A DNA stretch of 64,000 bases from Apus apus (lineage: Eukaryota; Chordata; Aves; Apodiformes; Apodidae): contig NC_067282.1 in the NCBI RefSeq assembly GCF_020740795.1, positions 169,352,274-169,416,273 of the forward strand, read 5' to 3'. Both the position numbers and the translations under genes were made by a program. Positions 39,336 to 50,568 of this stretch are shown here, piece by piece; position 1 is the stretch's first letter; each line of letters begins with the position of its first letter. Below the pieces are notes generated by a model. The model was not told the DNA's origin and did no database searches. It saw only the letters and a list, made by a program, of their open reading frames with translations.

Positions 39336-39486
39336 GAGGCGGTGGGCATCCTCTGCCTGGTGTCGGTGGCGGCCGCGCTGGATTTCAAGTACCACCACGC
39401 CGAGGAGCTGGAGGCGTACCTGAAGGAGGTTCATGCCGCCTACCCTTCCCTCACCCACTTGCACAGCATCGGGCGCTCGGTGGAAG
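39336..39486 (+). CDS. CPM: Carboxypeptidase M exon: signal core and N-terminus
   Basis: CPM is a GPI-anchored, zinc-dependent cell-surface carboxypeptidase of the M14 regulatory (N/E) subfamily. It removes C-terminal Arg or Lys from peptides such as kinins and anaphylatoxins at the outer plasma membrane. This exon reads [14 protein letters not shown], the hydrophobic signal core, with probable cleavage at AAA|LDF, then the mature N-terminus [18 protein letters not shown]...[12 protein letters not shown]. It closely follows mammalian CPM, whose mature chain also begins LDF and carries THLHSIGKSVKG at the same place. The donor is GAAG|GTAGGA, in phase 1, so a glycine codon is split as G|GT across the next intron. 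The frame stays open past the donor to 39,665, which is intron read-through, not coding. Confidence 0.95.
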
Positions 39487-39722
39487 GTAGGAGGGGAGTT
39501 CAGGGCGAGGTGGGGGAAGCGAAGGCTTCCTGTTCTGTGGAAATCGGGACAAGTGCGGTAAAGCGGCTGCCGCGGCGCGGGCTTGCTGGGGCGGGCTGCT
39601 CTGCTCGCCCGGTGCCGGGTGTCTCTGCTTACGCCTCTGTGAAGTTGCCTCTTGCTTCTGCGTGAATAACAAACTCTGATGACACGTACGGCGCTTCAGC
39701 GAGGGCAGAAGTTCGCCCAAGA

Positions 39723-39725
<3 letters not shown>

Positions 39726-39753
<28 letters not shown>
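39726..39753 (+). repeat. Poly-T tract, 28 bases
   Basis: A pure T homopolymer about 240 bases into the CPM intron, at the 3' edge of the CpG island. It is a likely slippage site. No retroposon was recognised attached to it. Confidence 0.95.
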
Positions 39754-41426
39754 GAGAATTGGAAACCTCCCGAGTGGCAATTTCGGAAACAGGGCTGCCT
39801 TTAAGAGCTTAAAATGTGTGGTACCCGCTTTGCCAAGGGCCCATTGTAGGTGGGGCTGTAATAGGAGTGTGTTTTCTAACTTGTGGCTGTGTTAAAAATG
39901 TCTTCTCTTTTGGCTTTACCTATTATTTCGGTAATTCTTGACTGATTAGAAATAGGATTTAAAATTCCGTATTGGTACAAGGTCTTGTGCCGTAAATGCA
40001 GAATGGGGATTCAGTCTCAAACTCTGCAGAAATCAGTAATCACCTTTATGACCTTATATAGGTATTTGAATTTATATCTCTTTTATTTCTACAATAAATG
40101 TCTAGGAAAAAAAACAAAACCAAAAACAAACACAAAAAAAACCCCAACAAAAAACCTTTTCATTTGTTTAAAGAGATTAGGAAGCTTAGTAATTCTTAGC
40201 ATATAAAAAATGTATATCTGTCTGGCTCTAAGAGAAAATAAAAAAAGGTAGATTTCAATTCAGAAAACTAAACTGCTTTAGCAAGACGTTATAAAACTAG
40301 ACAGATAAATTAATTCTTTCCAAATTTGATCTGTTCCTCTAATCCTGTTTCATACCACTGGAAGGAGGGAGTTGTAGATCTATTATAAAGTCTGCTTATG
40401 TTTTAAAAATCTGCATCCTTCTAGGTAAATAGTAATGAAGAATGCTAGTAGTTTTTATATTTCCTTCCTTGTGTTGCTGTGTGTGTCTTCAGATTTTAAA
40501 AATATACTTGTATTTGTCTGAGACATAACTTGTGGTTGAAAAGGGAGCTCTGTTTCAGTGAGGTACCGAACAGCTGTTATGTTGCTATGGATATGTGATC
40601 TTGTGCCTCTGCACTGTCTGCACTCATGTTTTCTAAGGTGTCATTGTGGGAATACTCACAGTAGACAAGGAATCTTGAATGTTTTTTTTTAAGTTGTGTT
40701 CATCAAAGGCAGAATCATGTTGTGTTGTGCTATTCATCCACACTAGAGAAGGCTAGTCCCTTTCAGTTCCCTCCAGTACAAGCTACCAATTATCCACATC
40801 CTCATTTTTCTACCTTGAGGGAAATTAGTCATGATAGACTTTTCTGGCATGAACTCTGGTGGCATATCTTCGTACAAGTGGGACAAAACCTTTCATCCAA
40901 CCTGAGAGATTGAAATTTTGGATTTAGCATATCTAGACATCTGAAAGTTGCTAACATGAAGCTTTCAACTTGTCTGAGTTCCATCAGTATGAAAACTGAA
41001 AATGCATCATCTCTTGATTGTGATTGAGCAATGCATTGAAACTTAATTTAGATGTTGGTATATTGCCTTCTGCTTTGCCAGATGTGTGAGAAAAGATAAT
41101 TGTGTGGGCTCTCCTTTGCTCTGCCAGCTACACCTCATGATTCACAAAAAGGTGACCACTCACACTTTTTTTTTGTTTGTTTGTTCAGTGTGTTTATATT
41201 CTTTTAATTTTTCTAAATGAGAAGAGATTTCTACCTCTGTAAAGAAATGTGCCTTTAGAGTCCTCTGAAATGTGGTAGGGGATGTTACTGAATTAGAGTC
41301 TCATTTTTTTTGCTCATATTGAAGGAAAGCTTTGTGGCAACAATGGTTATATAATCAGGTGAAAACGAAGTTTCCATTTTGGTCAATGGGCTGAAGTTCT
41401 ATTCCTCTTTTCTCAGTTGAGCTGCA
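39754..41426. other. Intronic sequence, no element recognised
   Basis: AT-rich intron. It holds an A/C-rich low-complexity stretch at about 40,108-40,157 with repeated 'aaaaac' and 'caaaa' motifs, and a T-rich stretch near 41,167. No gene is supported. Confidence 0.5.
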
Positions 41427-42413
41427 TGTTGTGGATTAGGCCTATATGGCAACAAAGAACCGCGCATCCACTTGCTCAGTCCTCCCCCCTGTGGGATGGG
41501 GAGGAGAAAAGCTTGTGGGTCAAGACAAGGACAAGGAGGGTTCGTTCACTGAGTATGGTGATGGGGACAACAGACTTGATCTGGGGAAAAAAAAAAATCA
41601 ATGTAATTTGTCACCAATCAAATCGGAGCAGGATAATGAGAAACAGAACCAGGTCTTATAACCACCTTCCCCCACTCCTCCCTTCTTCCAAGGCCCAGAT
41701 TACTTTGCTCCTGATTTCTCTACCTCCTCCACTACAGCAGTGCAGCAGGGCAAGGAATGAGGGTTGCAGTCAGTTTGTCACACACTCTTTTCTGTCACTC
41801 CTTCCTCCTCAGGTAGAAGGATTCCTCACAGTCTTCCCCTGCTCTAGCGTGGGGTCCTTCCCACAGGAGAATCCTTCATGAACCCCTCCAACATGAGTCC
41901 CTCCCATGGGGTGCAGTTCATCAGGAACAGAATGCTCCAGCGTGGCTCCCCACAGAGTCCTGGCCTTCTTCAGGCGCAATTACTTCCCCTGGCACAGAAT
42001 CCTCCACAGCTGCAGGTCCACATCTGCTCCACTGAGGTCCTTCATGGGCTGCTCCACCGTGCTTATCCAGGGGCTGCAGGGGACAGCCTGCTCTCTCACT
42101 ATGGGCTGCAGAGGAACCTCTGCTTGGGTACCTCCTGCCCTTTCTTCCTCACTGAGCTTGGTATCTCTGCTCAGGTATTGCTCTTACCTCCCCCTTTCCT
42201 CTCCTCTGCACGTCTTTCTGTAGTTTCCTTTTCCCCTTCTTAAGTATGTTACTGTATAGGAGTTATCACTATCATTGATGGACTCAGCCCTAGCCAGATG
42301 CAGGTCCAGCTTTTGAAGCTGGAGGAGCTTTCAGCAGCTTCTCACAGGAGCCACCCCTGTGGCCCTTCCCCCACTACCAAAGCCGCACTGCACTGGCCCA
42401 ACACGCTGACACA
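41427..42413 (+). mobile_element. Solo LTR-like element, copy 3 (CPM intron)
   Basis: About 990 bp, plus orientation, beginning TGTTGTGGATTAGGCC and ending near 'actggcccaacac...gacaca'. It matches the copies at 22.8 and 28.5 kb in order, and has the cleanest repeated modules: 'gggatggggaggagaaaa', 'gacaaggacaaggagggttc', 'aatttgtcaccaatcaaat', 'cctcccttcttccaaggccc', 'gcagtgcagcagggcaagga', 'tccttcctcctcagg', and several 'ctgcagg...ctcca' units. It lies in the same transcriptional direction as CPM. No viral genes are attached. A CR1 begins directly after it (about 42,417); no flush target duplication was seen. Confidence 0.78.
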
Positions 42414-42416
42414 ATA

Positions 42417-43402
42417 AGAATCCAGCTGGTGGCTGGTCACAAGTTGGATTCCTCCAGGCTCAGTATTGGACCCACTTCTTTTTAACATCTTTATCAACGA
42501 ACGATCTTGATGAGGAGATAGAATGCACCCTCAGTAAGTTTGCAGACAACACAGAGAAGTTGGGAGGGACTGTTGATCTGCCTGAGGGTGGGGAGGCTCT
42601 ACAGAGAGACTTGGACAGACTAGATTGATGGGCCGAGGTTGATTGTATGAAGTTCAACGAGGCCAAGTGCCGGGTCCTGCACTTGGGCCACAACAACCCC
42701 ATGCAACACTACAGGCTTGGGGAGGAGTGGCTGGAAAGCTGTCCAGCAAAAAGAGAACTCGGGTTTCTGATTGATAAGCAGCTGAATATGAGCCAGCAGC
42801 ATGCCCAGGTGGCCAAGAAGGCCAATGGCATTCTGGCCTGTGTTAGAAACAGTGTGACAAGCAGGACCAGGGAGGTGATCATCCCTCTCTACTCAGCATA
42901 AGTGAGGCCACACCTTGAATACTGTGTCCAGTTTTGGGCACCTCAATATGAGAAGGACATCAAGGTGCTGGAGTGTGTCCAAAGAAGGGCAGCAAAGCTG
43001 GTGAAGGGCCCTGAGAACAAGTCTTATGAGGAGCAGCTGAGGGAACTGGGGCTATTTAGTCTGAAGAAGAAGGTCTGAAGGGAGACCTCATCACTCTCTA
43101 CAATGACCAGAAAGGACATCGTAAAGAGGTAGATGCTGGTCTCTTCTTACAAGTAACTGGTGTTAGAACAAGAGAAAATGGCCTCAAGTTGTGCCAGAGG
43201 AGGTTTAGACTAGACATTAGGAAGAACTTTTTCACTGAAAGGGTTGTCAGACATTGGAACCTGCTGCCCAGGGAGGTGTTTAAAGTTGTCTGGATGTGGA
43301 GCTTGGGAATATGGCTTAGTGCTGGACTTGGTAGAGTAAGGTTAATGGTTGGACTCAAGGATCTTAAGGGTCTTTTCCAGCATAAGTCATTCTGTGATTC
43401 TG
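42417..43402 (+). mobile_element. CR1 LINE, long 3' fragment
   Basis: Sense CR1 starting at 'aatccagctggtggctggtc' and running through 'ggctcagtattggaccc', a reverse-transcriptase C-terminal region and the 3' UTR to an ATTCTGTGATTC tail. Open piece 42,647-42,901 carries [39 protein letters not shown] and [17 protein letters not shown] follows at 42,900-42,902, and small deletions break the frame thereafter (43,189-43,476 gives [19 protein letters not shown]). It lies in the same direction as CPM. Confidence 0.94.
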
Positions 43403-43950
43403 AGAATGTGTTGGCACATGTGCTTACTTGTATGGGTTTACTAGTGTCATCGCACTACCAATTAGCTAAACTATGATAGCAAAATGTACTTATTGATTAT
43501 GAGAAACATAATTTAAATATTATAAAACTGAGATCTTTTCTATAAAGCTGTTGACATTACTGATTCAGAAATTCTTAGTGGTTAATAGAAAATCCTGTGA
43601 ATCAGAGTGGTGGCTATAAAGCCACCAGACGTAGTTTTACTGTTATCATGAGTTGCTATTGTTCCCATGTTATTCTTTAATCTAGGTTTTACTCTAATTT
43701 TATTTACTAATCTAGTATTATATACTGCCATCTAGACTTGGATTATGAAAAATGCGAAGTACAGGCTTGACTTTTTGTTGGCATATGTAGATATGGAGTT
43801 CTGCAAGGGTATAGAATCCACTCTTAGAAGCCCAAATTTGGAAGGTGATAGGGACCTGTGTATTTCCACTTGCAAAAGTGATTGCATGCAGTTCTTCAAC
43901 AGAAATATTTAAACAGTCTTCATATCAGAAGCCTCACATACTCCAGGCAA
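43403..43950. other. Intronic sequence, nothing recognised
   Basis: About 550 bases of AT-rich intron between two CR1 elements, with no supported feature. Confidence 0.5.
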
Positions 43951-44746
43951 ATCATAATAATAATCATAGAATGTATGGCCTTGGAAGGAACCTTTAAAGA
44001 TCATATAATCCAGCCACCCTGCAGTGCACAGGGACCTTCTTTTTTTACTAGGTCAGGTTGCTCAGAGCCTGGTTGAGCCTGACCTTGAATGTTTCCAGAG
44101 ATAGGGCCTCCACCACATCTCTTGGCAACATCTTCCAGGGTTTCACCACCCTCATCGTAAAGAACTTCTTCCTAATGTCTAATCTATATCTACCCTGCTG
44201 TATTAAGACCATTGCCTCTCATCCTATCGCTACACATCCTTGTAAACAGTTCCTTCCCAGCTTTCCTGTAGGCCTCCTTCATGTGCTGGAAAGTCACTAT
44301 GAGTTCTCCCTGGAGACCTCGCCTCTTCAGGCTGAATAATCCCAGCTCTCTCAGCCTGCCTTCACAGGAAAGGTGCTCCAGCCCTCTGATCATTTTTGTG
44401 GCCCTTCTCTGGACTTGTTCCAACATCTCCCTGTGCCTCTTGTGTTGAGGGCTCCAGAGCTGGACACAGTACTCCAGGTGGGGTCTTACGAGGGTGGAGT
44501 AGAGGGGCAGAATCACCTCCCTTGACCTGCTGGCCACTCTCCTTTTGGTTCAGCCCAGGATGCAATTTGCTCTCTGGGCAGTGAGTGCACATTGTTTGCT
44601 CATCTCCAGCTTTTTGTCCACTTGTACCCCCAAGTCCCCTTCTGCAGGGCTGCTCTCTACCACATCATTGCCCAGCCTGTATTGATAGCGAGGATTGCTT
44701 CTACTCAGGTGCAGGACCTTGCACTTGGCCCTGTTGAACCTCATGA
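43951..44746 (-). mobile_element. CR1 LINE, 5'-truncated
   Basis: Antisense CR1 with its 3' tail at the left ('aatcataatcatagaatg' degenerate units), then 'ggccttggaaggaacctttaa'. Minus-strand open pieces are 44,190-44,537 ([39 protein letters not shown]) and 44,550-44,774 ([38 protein letters not shown]). The homology ends at 'gttgaacctcatgagg'. It sits against an older CR1 of the same orientation. Confidence 0.92.
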
Positions 44747-45730
44747 GGTAATGTAATTTAGGTCTGGAGGCCATCTAGTTTGAGCTCTTGTTCAAGGCAC
44801 AGCTAACTTAACAGTCAGATTATGATGCTCAGGGTCTTCTACACTCAAGTTTTTAATATCTTCAAGGGTGGAGATTCCACAGAGTCTCTGGGTACCTGAT
44901 CCAGTGCTCAACTATCTCTGTTGTGCAAATGTTTTTTCTTGCATCTGTTTAGAATTTCCCTTGTGTTGTTTTCCTAGAGTTGTTACCTGCCCTTTTGCTG
45001 TGCACTTCTAAGAAGCGTATGGCTGTGTCACCTCTATAATGTCCCTGTAGGTAGTGGAAGATTGTAGCTGTGTCATCCTTCAGGCTGAACCAACCAACTT
45101 GCCACAGGCTATCTTCAGATGTAGTGTGATCATCTCAGTGGCTCTCTACTAGACTTCTTCCAGTGTGGTGTTGCCTCTCTTGTCCTGGGGGTTCCATAGC
45201 TGGATACCGTACTCCAGATGTAGCTTTGCTAATGCTGAGTTGAGGGTAATAATAATTTTACTCAAGATCCTGTCTTATGTTCTTGCTGATGCAGCCCAGC
45301 ATACAGGGTTGCCTTTTCTGCTGTAAGAGCGCACTACTGATTCACATTTATCTTGTCCACCTGGACATTGCTTCCATACCCTGCAACCTCTAGGTTGCAG
45401 AGCTACAACCTGGCCGGTCTGCAGCTTGTATGAGCATGGGGTTATCTTCTCAGGTTGATAATCCCAATATGGGGTTCTTCCATTCCAGATGCAGGACTTT
45501 GCATTTGCCTTTGTCAAACTTCATCAGCTTTCAGTTCAGAAATTCCTTCCGCTTGTCAGGGCCCCTCTGAATGGCAGCCCTGTCCCTGATGAAGATGTTA
45601 AATAGTACCACATCAGTACTGACTCTTGAAGAAATGCTGTTAACAATTTGCCATCATTTGAACCACAGATTGCTCAGTCCCAGCCTCTAATCCGTATGTC
45701 CCCAGCTTGTTTACAAAGATACTATGAGGG
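44747..45730 (-). mobile_element. Old CR1 LINE, 3' portion (interrupted)
   Basis: A diverged antisense CR1: 'ggaggccatctagtttgagc', 'tcaagggtggagattcca', 'gctggataccgtactcca', 'ttcttgctgatgcagccc', 'gcaggactttgcatttgcc', 'caaacttcatcagctt', 'ccctgatgaagatgttaaat'. It is much more degraded than its neighbours, with only an 80-codon open piece at 45,275-45,517. It is interrupted near 45,730 by a CR1 in the opposite direction and resumes at about 45,876. Confidence 0.82.
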
Positions 45731-45875
45731 TGTCTGAGCACTGAAACAGGCTGCTCGGGGAGGTTGTGGAATCGTCATCCTTGGAGATGTTCAAAAGCCA
45801 TCTGGACACAGTCCTGCACAACTGGCTGTAGGTGGCCCTGCTTGGGCAGCGGAGGCTGGACCAGGTGACCTCCTG
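45731..45875 (+). mobile_element. CR1 3'-end fragment nested in older CR1
   Basis: A sense CR1 3' stub: 'gtctgagcactgaaacaggc', 'tgctcggggaggttgtggaa', 'ccttggagatgttcaaaa', 'gacacagtcctgcacaact', 'ggctggaccaggtgacctcc', ending 'tgattctg'. The flanking bases on both sides belong to the antisense CR1 ('atgaggg' before, 'ttgaaagccttgctacaa' after), so this is an insertion within it. The element is heavily 5'-truncated. Confidence 0.8.
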
Positions 45876-45965
45876 ATTCTGTTGAAAGCCTTGCTACAAC
45901 TAAAGAAATTGAGTGCTTTCCCCTCTCCCACTAAACCAGTCATTTCTGCCTAAAAGGTGAGCATC
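45876..45965 (-). mobile_element. Old CR1 LINE, resumed portion
   Basis: Continuation of the interrupted antisense CR1: 'aaagccttgctacaactaaa', 'gagtgctttcccctctccca', 'aaaccagtcattt'. It corresponds to the segment just upstream of the break in the element. Homology fades after about 45,965. Confidence 0.7.
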
Positions 45966-48900
45966 AAGTGTGATTTGTCATGGATAGATTTGAGGCAAGA
46001 GTTACAAAATGTGTTTCTTTGATGTATGTAGACTATAACAGTAAGGTACCCAACAGAACCAGTACCAAGAGCCTAAGTGGAAAACAAACTAAGCAATGCT
46101 TAATTTGTTTTGTGGTGGTTTAGATCACCACGTGGAAGTTCAGTGCCCCTCTGCCAGATTACTGGGAACACCTCTGCCAGATTACTGGGAACACCTCTGC
46201 CAGATTACTGGGAACAATGTGTTCTAGACTGGCAATGACCTGTTCATTCTCCAGGTCTGTACACTTGGAAGCTATGATATTTAATGATACATTTTATATG
46301 CTAAGCTATTATCCTTAAATGAGGGGAGAAGGGAGCTTAAGAAGATGTAGTCCATTGGCTGACGAAACTGAGTGGTACCTGTTTGGTCTAGTTTGGTAGG
46401 TGACCTCAAATCCCTCAAGATTTGTAGGTGTTTGTGAGAGATAATATAGTCTTATTAGCAGGTAGGCAGAGATGCGCAATGGCCCAGAAAACACCTTGAT
46501 TCTTTTATATTGTTTCAGATGTGTTGTTGAATAAGCTCATAAAAGATCTTTGGCAGGAGCTCTGTTTTCTAATGCGCACAGTGTCCAACCTCGGTACAGG
46601 ATGTGCACTGCGTAATCATAGAGGAGGCTGCAGAGCTGTGTCAGTCTGGAGAATGGGATCTGGTGTTATCATGTTCACCTGTCCTGCTTAATGCCACCCC
46701 AGTGAAAAACAGACTGACTCTTCAACAAGCAAATGTTAATTATAAAAAAATAAAATAATTGATGTGTGTGTATGATCTGTGGCTTTTCAGTGTTGAAGAT
46801 ACCATGCTGTTGTTGCTCTTTGAAAAGAAAATGAGGATGGTAGGAAGCACATTTCAGGATTCTGATAGATAAACCTGATGACCTTATTAAGGGAAAAAAA
46901 GGCAGGTGACTGTTGAAAGAGAGGAGTGGCTTTTGTAGTAGATCTACACACTTTAAAAACTCTTTTCAGATATACTCTGGATTAAGTGATAGCATGCCAA
47001 TTACAGCTTGGTTTAGATCTAGCTTTTCTGGAGGACGGTCTGCATTTTTAGAATTCTAGTCAAATTGAAACAGTTGTAAACATCATCCTTAAGCTAGTTC
47101 CTGCTCACTGAGGAAAAAGAACCTCTGTCTTTACCTCATGAAGAACTTCAAGGTTGACTTAATGGATTAACATCTCTTTGGCAGATTCTATCATTGGAGA
47201 GACAAAAAGCAAACCAAAACAAACTGACCAGATTTTATTGTGGTTTCATTAGAAGTTTTCAGAAATAGCTTCTTGTGAAAGAACTGCCCTGAAAGCTTTT
47301 TTAGGTGAGAACAATGTGGATCAATCACCCTATTCTGCTGCTTACTATTCAGTTGCTCTCTCTATTGCCCTTGAACTGGCACATTCCATCTATAAATCTT
47401 AAGCACTTTGCGAGCTTTCACTTGTCTACCAATAAAAAAACAAACCCAAACACCTCACTTACTAGCAGTCTGCTATCCCTGCTCTATAAACAGAGAGGCT
47501 GAAGCATGCAGGGGTGTGTATGTTTGGTAGGTTTGGTTTTTAAAGCTCATGCAGAACTTCTGCATGGCTGTGTGACTCTACTACTAGGGAAGGTGTACTC
47601 TGCGGGGCTCCCAGCAGGCCGGGTTTCTCAGTGGCTCAGACAAGGTGCCTGTTGGAGCTCGTTATGTCTCCGTCCCTGCTTTCATTCCTGGCTTTTGCTC
47701 CTTGGAAAACAGAAGAGAATGGTGCTTGCCCAGGTTTCCATGTGATAAGCAGCTGTGACTTCAGCAAAAGTGTGCAGTAGAGATCAGGGCACGGGTAGTG
47801 CAGCAGGAAGTGTGTGCCTGCCTAGTAATAGGGTTAATAGGGAACCTAGGCAATTAACCTGTCCCTGACAGCGTTCTGCATGAACATCAGTGGAATGTGT
47901 GCCCTAGATATGCCAGGGCTCAGTTTAAATCTGACTTTTCTGATACAGTGGGACTGATACTTTTAGACATTTATGGGTGACTGTTGAACAAGGAAGTGCT
48001 AACTACACCTTTGTTGCACTCCAGTGAAAATGTGTGATAACAAAAGACCAGGTATTGTACTTGTCTTATCTATACATTGGTAGTCTGTGTGTACAGTTGA
48101 AAAATTAGGTCTGCTTGGGGAAAAAGAGGAACTTATATTCAGACATTTATTGTGGTACAGTGTTGAAGGACCCTGGGTTACTACCATCACTGTAAATTTT
48201 ATTTAATTTACATTAGAATCACTTGTATTCTGGATGGTTTTACTTCGTTTAAAGGTCCGGAAAACAAGCTTCACTGTTGGAGGAAAGAAAGCAGAACTAT
48301 GTATCCAGAAGATGTTTAGTGGAATTGTTCTTAACAGGTTAGTTTCAGGAGTCCTGGCACTGTACAAAAATAGAATGAGAAAGTTATACATAGCCCAGTG
48401 TACTTTGAGGTAAGCTTCTCAGTGTTACCCATTACTACATGTTTGTACAAACCAAGTGCAAGTACCAATGTATTCAAAAAGGAACAAGAAAAGCAAGCTG
48501 AAAAAGACAACTCTTTTTGTCTTGAAAATAAAATGTTAAAATGTCCACAGGAAAAACCACAGGGAATGTGATGTCTTTGAAGGGAATATTGCAGTTGTTT
48601 TTTCTGTGGTTACACGGTGTGAGATACATTTGTGTAGTAGAGTATTACCTTCTGTCTGTTCCAGTGGAATGACTGCTGCAGATGGCTTTCCTCCTGTCTA
48701 CGGTTCTTGATGGTGTCTTCCCTTCACTCCCCCTCATCTCCCACCTCACAGACTTCCTCAGTACTGTGAATTACAGGCTCATTGTGCAAGCGTGGTGTGT
48801 ATAGATAACATAAGCATTGAGATTTTCGGTGTTCATTTTTAGAAATGAGAGAGAATGAGACATTTCCCATTCTGAGTGCCTCATGTAATGCATACTGAAG

Positions 48901-50505
48901 TCACTTGGCTCAAGTCCAGAGTTTCATTTAATAATGGGCATACTAAAACTTTACGATAGTTAAAGTTTTACTCATTCTTTTCTGCTTTGCTTCTGAAAAT
49001 ATTTTCCCCTTATCTGCCACTTGCTCTTTTTAGTGCCTTTCTTCATAGCCATCTTTGTTCTAGTCTTTGTCAGTACTTGTGTCATATAAATGTATGTCAA
49101 CAAGATTCTAGGTAGGTTTATATGTTCATTTTATTATTGAAAGGGTGCTTGGGTTCGTGGATGGACTTGATCTTTACAGCCTTGTAAACTCTTATTTGCA
49201 GCATGTTATTTGTGTCACTGATGGAAGGGGAAAAAAAAACAGGAGGAAGAGGACTGGTTCTTGGGTGTTGATCTACTCAAGGCTAAACTATGACTTTAAA
49301 AACAGGAAGTATTAGCCTGTAGTTTTACAAATCTTCAGCTTCCAGCTTTTTGCTCTAAACCGTGTGCTTAGATAGAACTTGCCATTACTGCGTTAGCTTT
49401 AATATTGTGTTTGTCCTAACTAAACAAAAAAGTCTGTAAATGTTGAAACGTAGTGTCATATTTCCTCTGACTGCATCCTCTAGCAGTGTATTTACTTTAA
49501 ATGTGAATCCTGTGTATGTCTACTTATCAGAGAAAAGCCATAGCACTTCTGCTGTCTGCAGTAATAGTTTGACTACTGTAGTGTGACACAGGTAGTTTGT
49601 GTGCAATCAGTCTTCCAATAGCCAAGTACTAAGATCTTGTCTGATGATAACATGACTTTACATTGCTTTCCTGTCTGTTTGGTTACGCCTTTTACACAAA
49701 TAATTTATAAAAAGTACATGACTTGGTCAGTGGCAGATGGTTAAGGGATTGTTAAGACATTACTCTTAGAGATGCAGTAACTAACTCTGAGCATATTCCT
49801 ATTCTCTTGCAGTGAAAGTAAAATAGTTTGCTTAAATCTTCTCTTCTTTATGCTTGCTGTGAATTGGTCAATCATCTTTGTCTTGCTTTCTATCTCCTAC
49901 ACCTAAAAAGAATACTGGAAGTGTGTGTGTGTATTTGTATGAGTTGTGTGGTTTTCTTTTACCTACATACATGCACACACAGAAATGAAACTTTAAAGCA
50001 TTTCCTGCAGAAAGTCTTGTGGAATTACTTTTTTTTTTTTTTTTTTCCTGGGAAACCTACCATCTCAGAAGTTTCTGTCCTAGCCTAAAACAAACAAACA
50101 AACACAAAGATTTTCAAACAACTGTTTGAAGGGAACCTATCCTAGCAACATAAATTAAACACTTTTCATATAAAAAATATTACATAGTCCTTGAATCTGT
50201 ATGTTGCAACTTTGAAATGGAAAGATCTGTTCTATTTGGAAATAGTCCACTGTTTCTATGAGCAGCATTTATTTTAAAACCAGTGTTGCAGGAAAAATGT
50301 CTGCTCTCCTGCCTTCTCTGTACCCCTTGCTTTGTAGTTCTCTAGTTACATCATGCCAAAGCTTTTCTTCAGAACGGTAAAAGCCTTGAGCCTGCAGCCA
50401 CCCACCTTTCTCTCAGCAAGAGTTTGCAGCTTTCCATGTTTGTTTAGAAGTAGATGGAATTGACAACTGGATATTGTGATAAAGTGTTCTAAGTTATCCT
50501 AGTTC
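45966..50505. other. Intronic sequence, mostly nothing recognised
   Basis: AT-rich CPM intron apart from the 23-bp tandem repeat at 46,148 and short TG runs near 49,921. A CACGTG E-box at 46,129-46,134 overlaps a small inverted repeat (GTGGTG...CACCAC, 46,112-46,131). No gene is supported. Confidence 0.5.
46148..46216 (+). repeat. Three tandem 23-bp repeats
   Basis: Three exact, head-to-tail copies of the unit CCTCTGCCAGATTACTGGGAACA. Exact identity over a non-simple unit points to a recent local duplication. Confidence 0.97.
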
Positions 50506-50568
50506 AGTGGGAGAGTTGGACTAGATGATCCCTAGAGGTCCCTTCCAACTCTAGCGATTCTGTGATTC
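50506..50568 (+). mobile_element. CR1 3'-terminal stub
   Basis: Only the last ~60 bases of a sense CR1: 'gttggactagatgatcccta', 'gaggtcccttccaactcta', 'gattctgtgattc'. It is an extreme 5' truncation, a common outcome of LINE insertion. Confidence 0.88.

Larger units (their letters stand above)
38812..39720 (+). promoter_or_regulatory. CPM: CpG island / likely CPM promoter
   Basis: An abrupt switch from AT-rich DNA to about 900 bases of very GC-rich, CpG-dense sequence covering the 5' end of CPM. GC boxes (GGGCGG cores, Sp1-type) are visible at about 39,013-39,021, 39,022-39,030, 39,070-39,076 and 39,231-39,240. No TATA box was seen in a position to serve the proposed start codon, as expected of a CpG-island promoter with dispersed initiation. 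The exact transcription start cannot be read from the sequence. Confidence 0.8.

Noticed and set aside
38474..39490. Several 110-173-codon frames on both strands over the CPM promoter
   Set aside because: They arise from the purine tract and the GC-rich island. Only the frame beginning at 39,336 has protein-level similarity to CPM; the frame from 39,091 and the minus-strand frames do not.
39487..39665. Continuation of the CPM frame past the exon end
   Set aside because: A good donor (AAG|GTAGGA) sits exactly where the CPM similarity stops, and the similarity resumes at 62,083. The continuation is intron.
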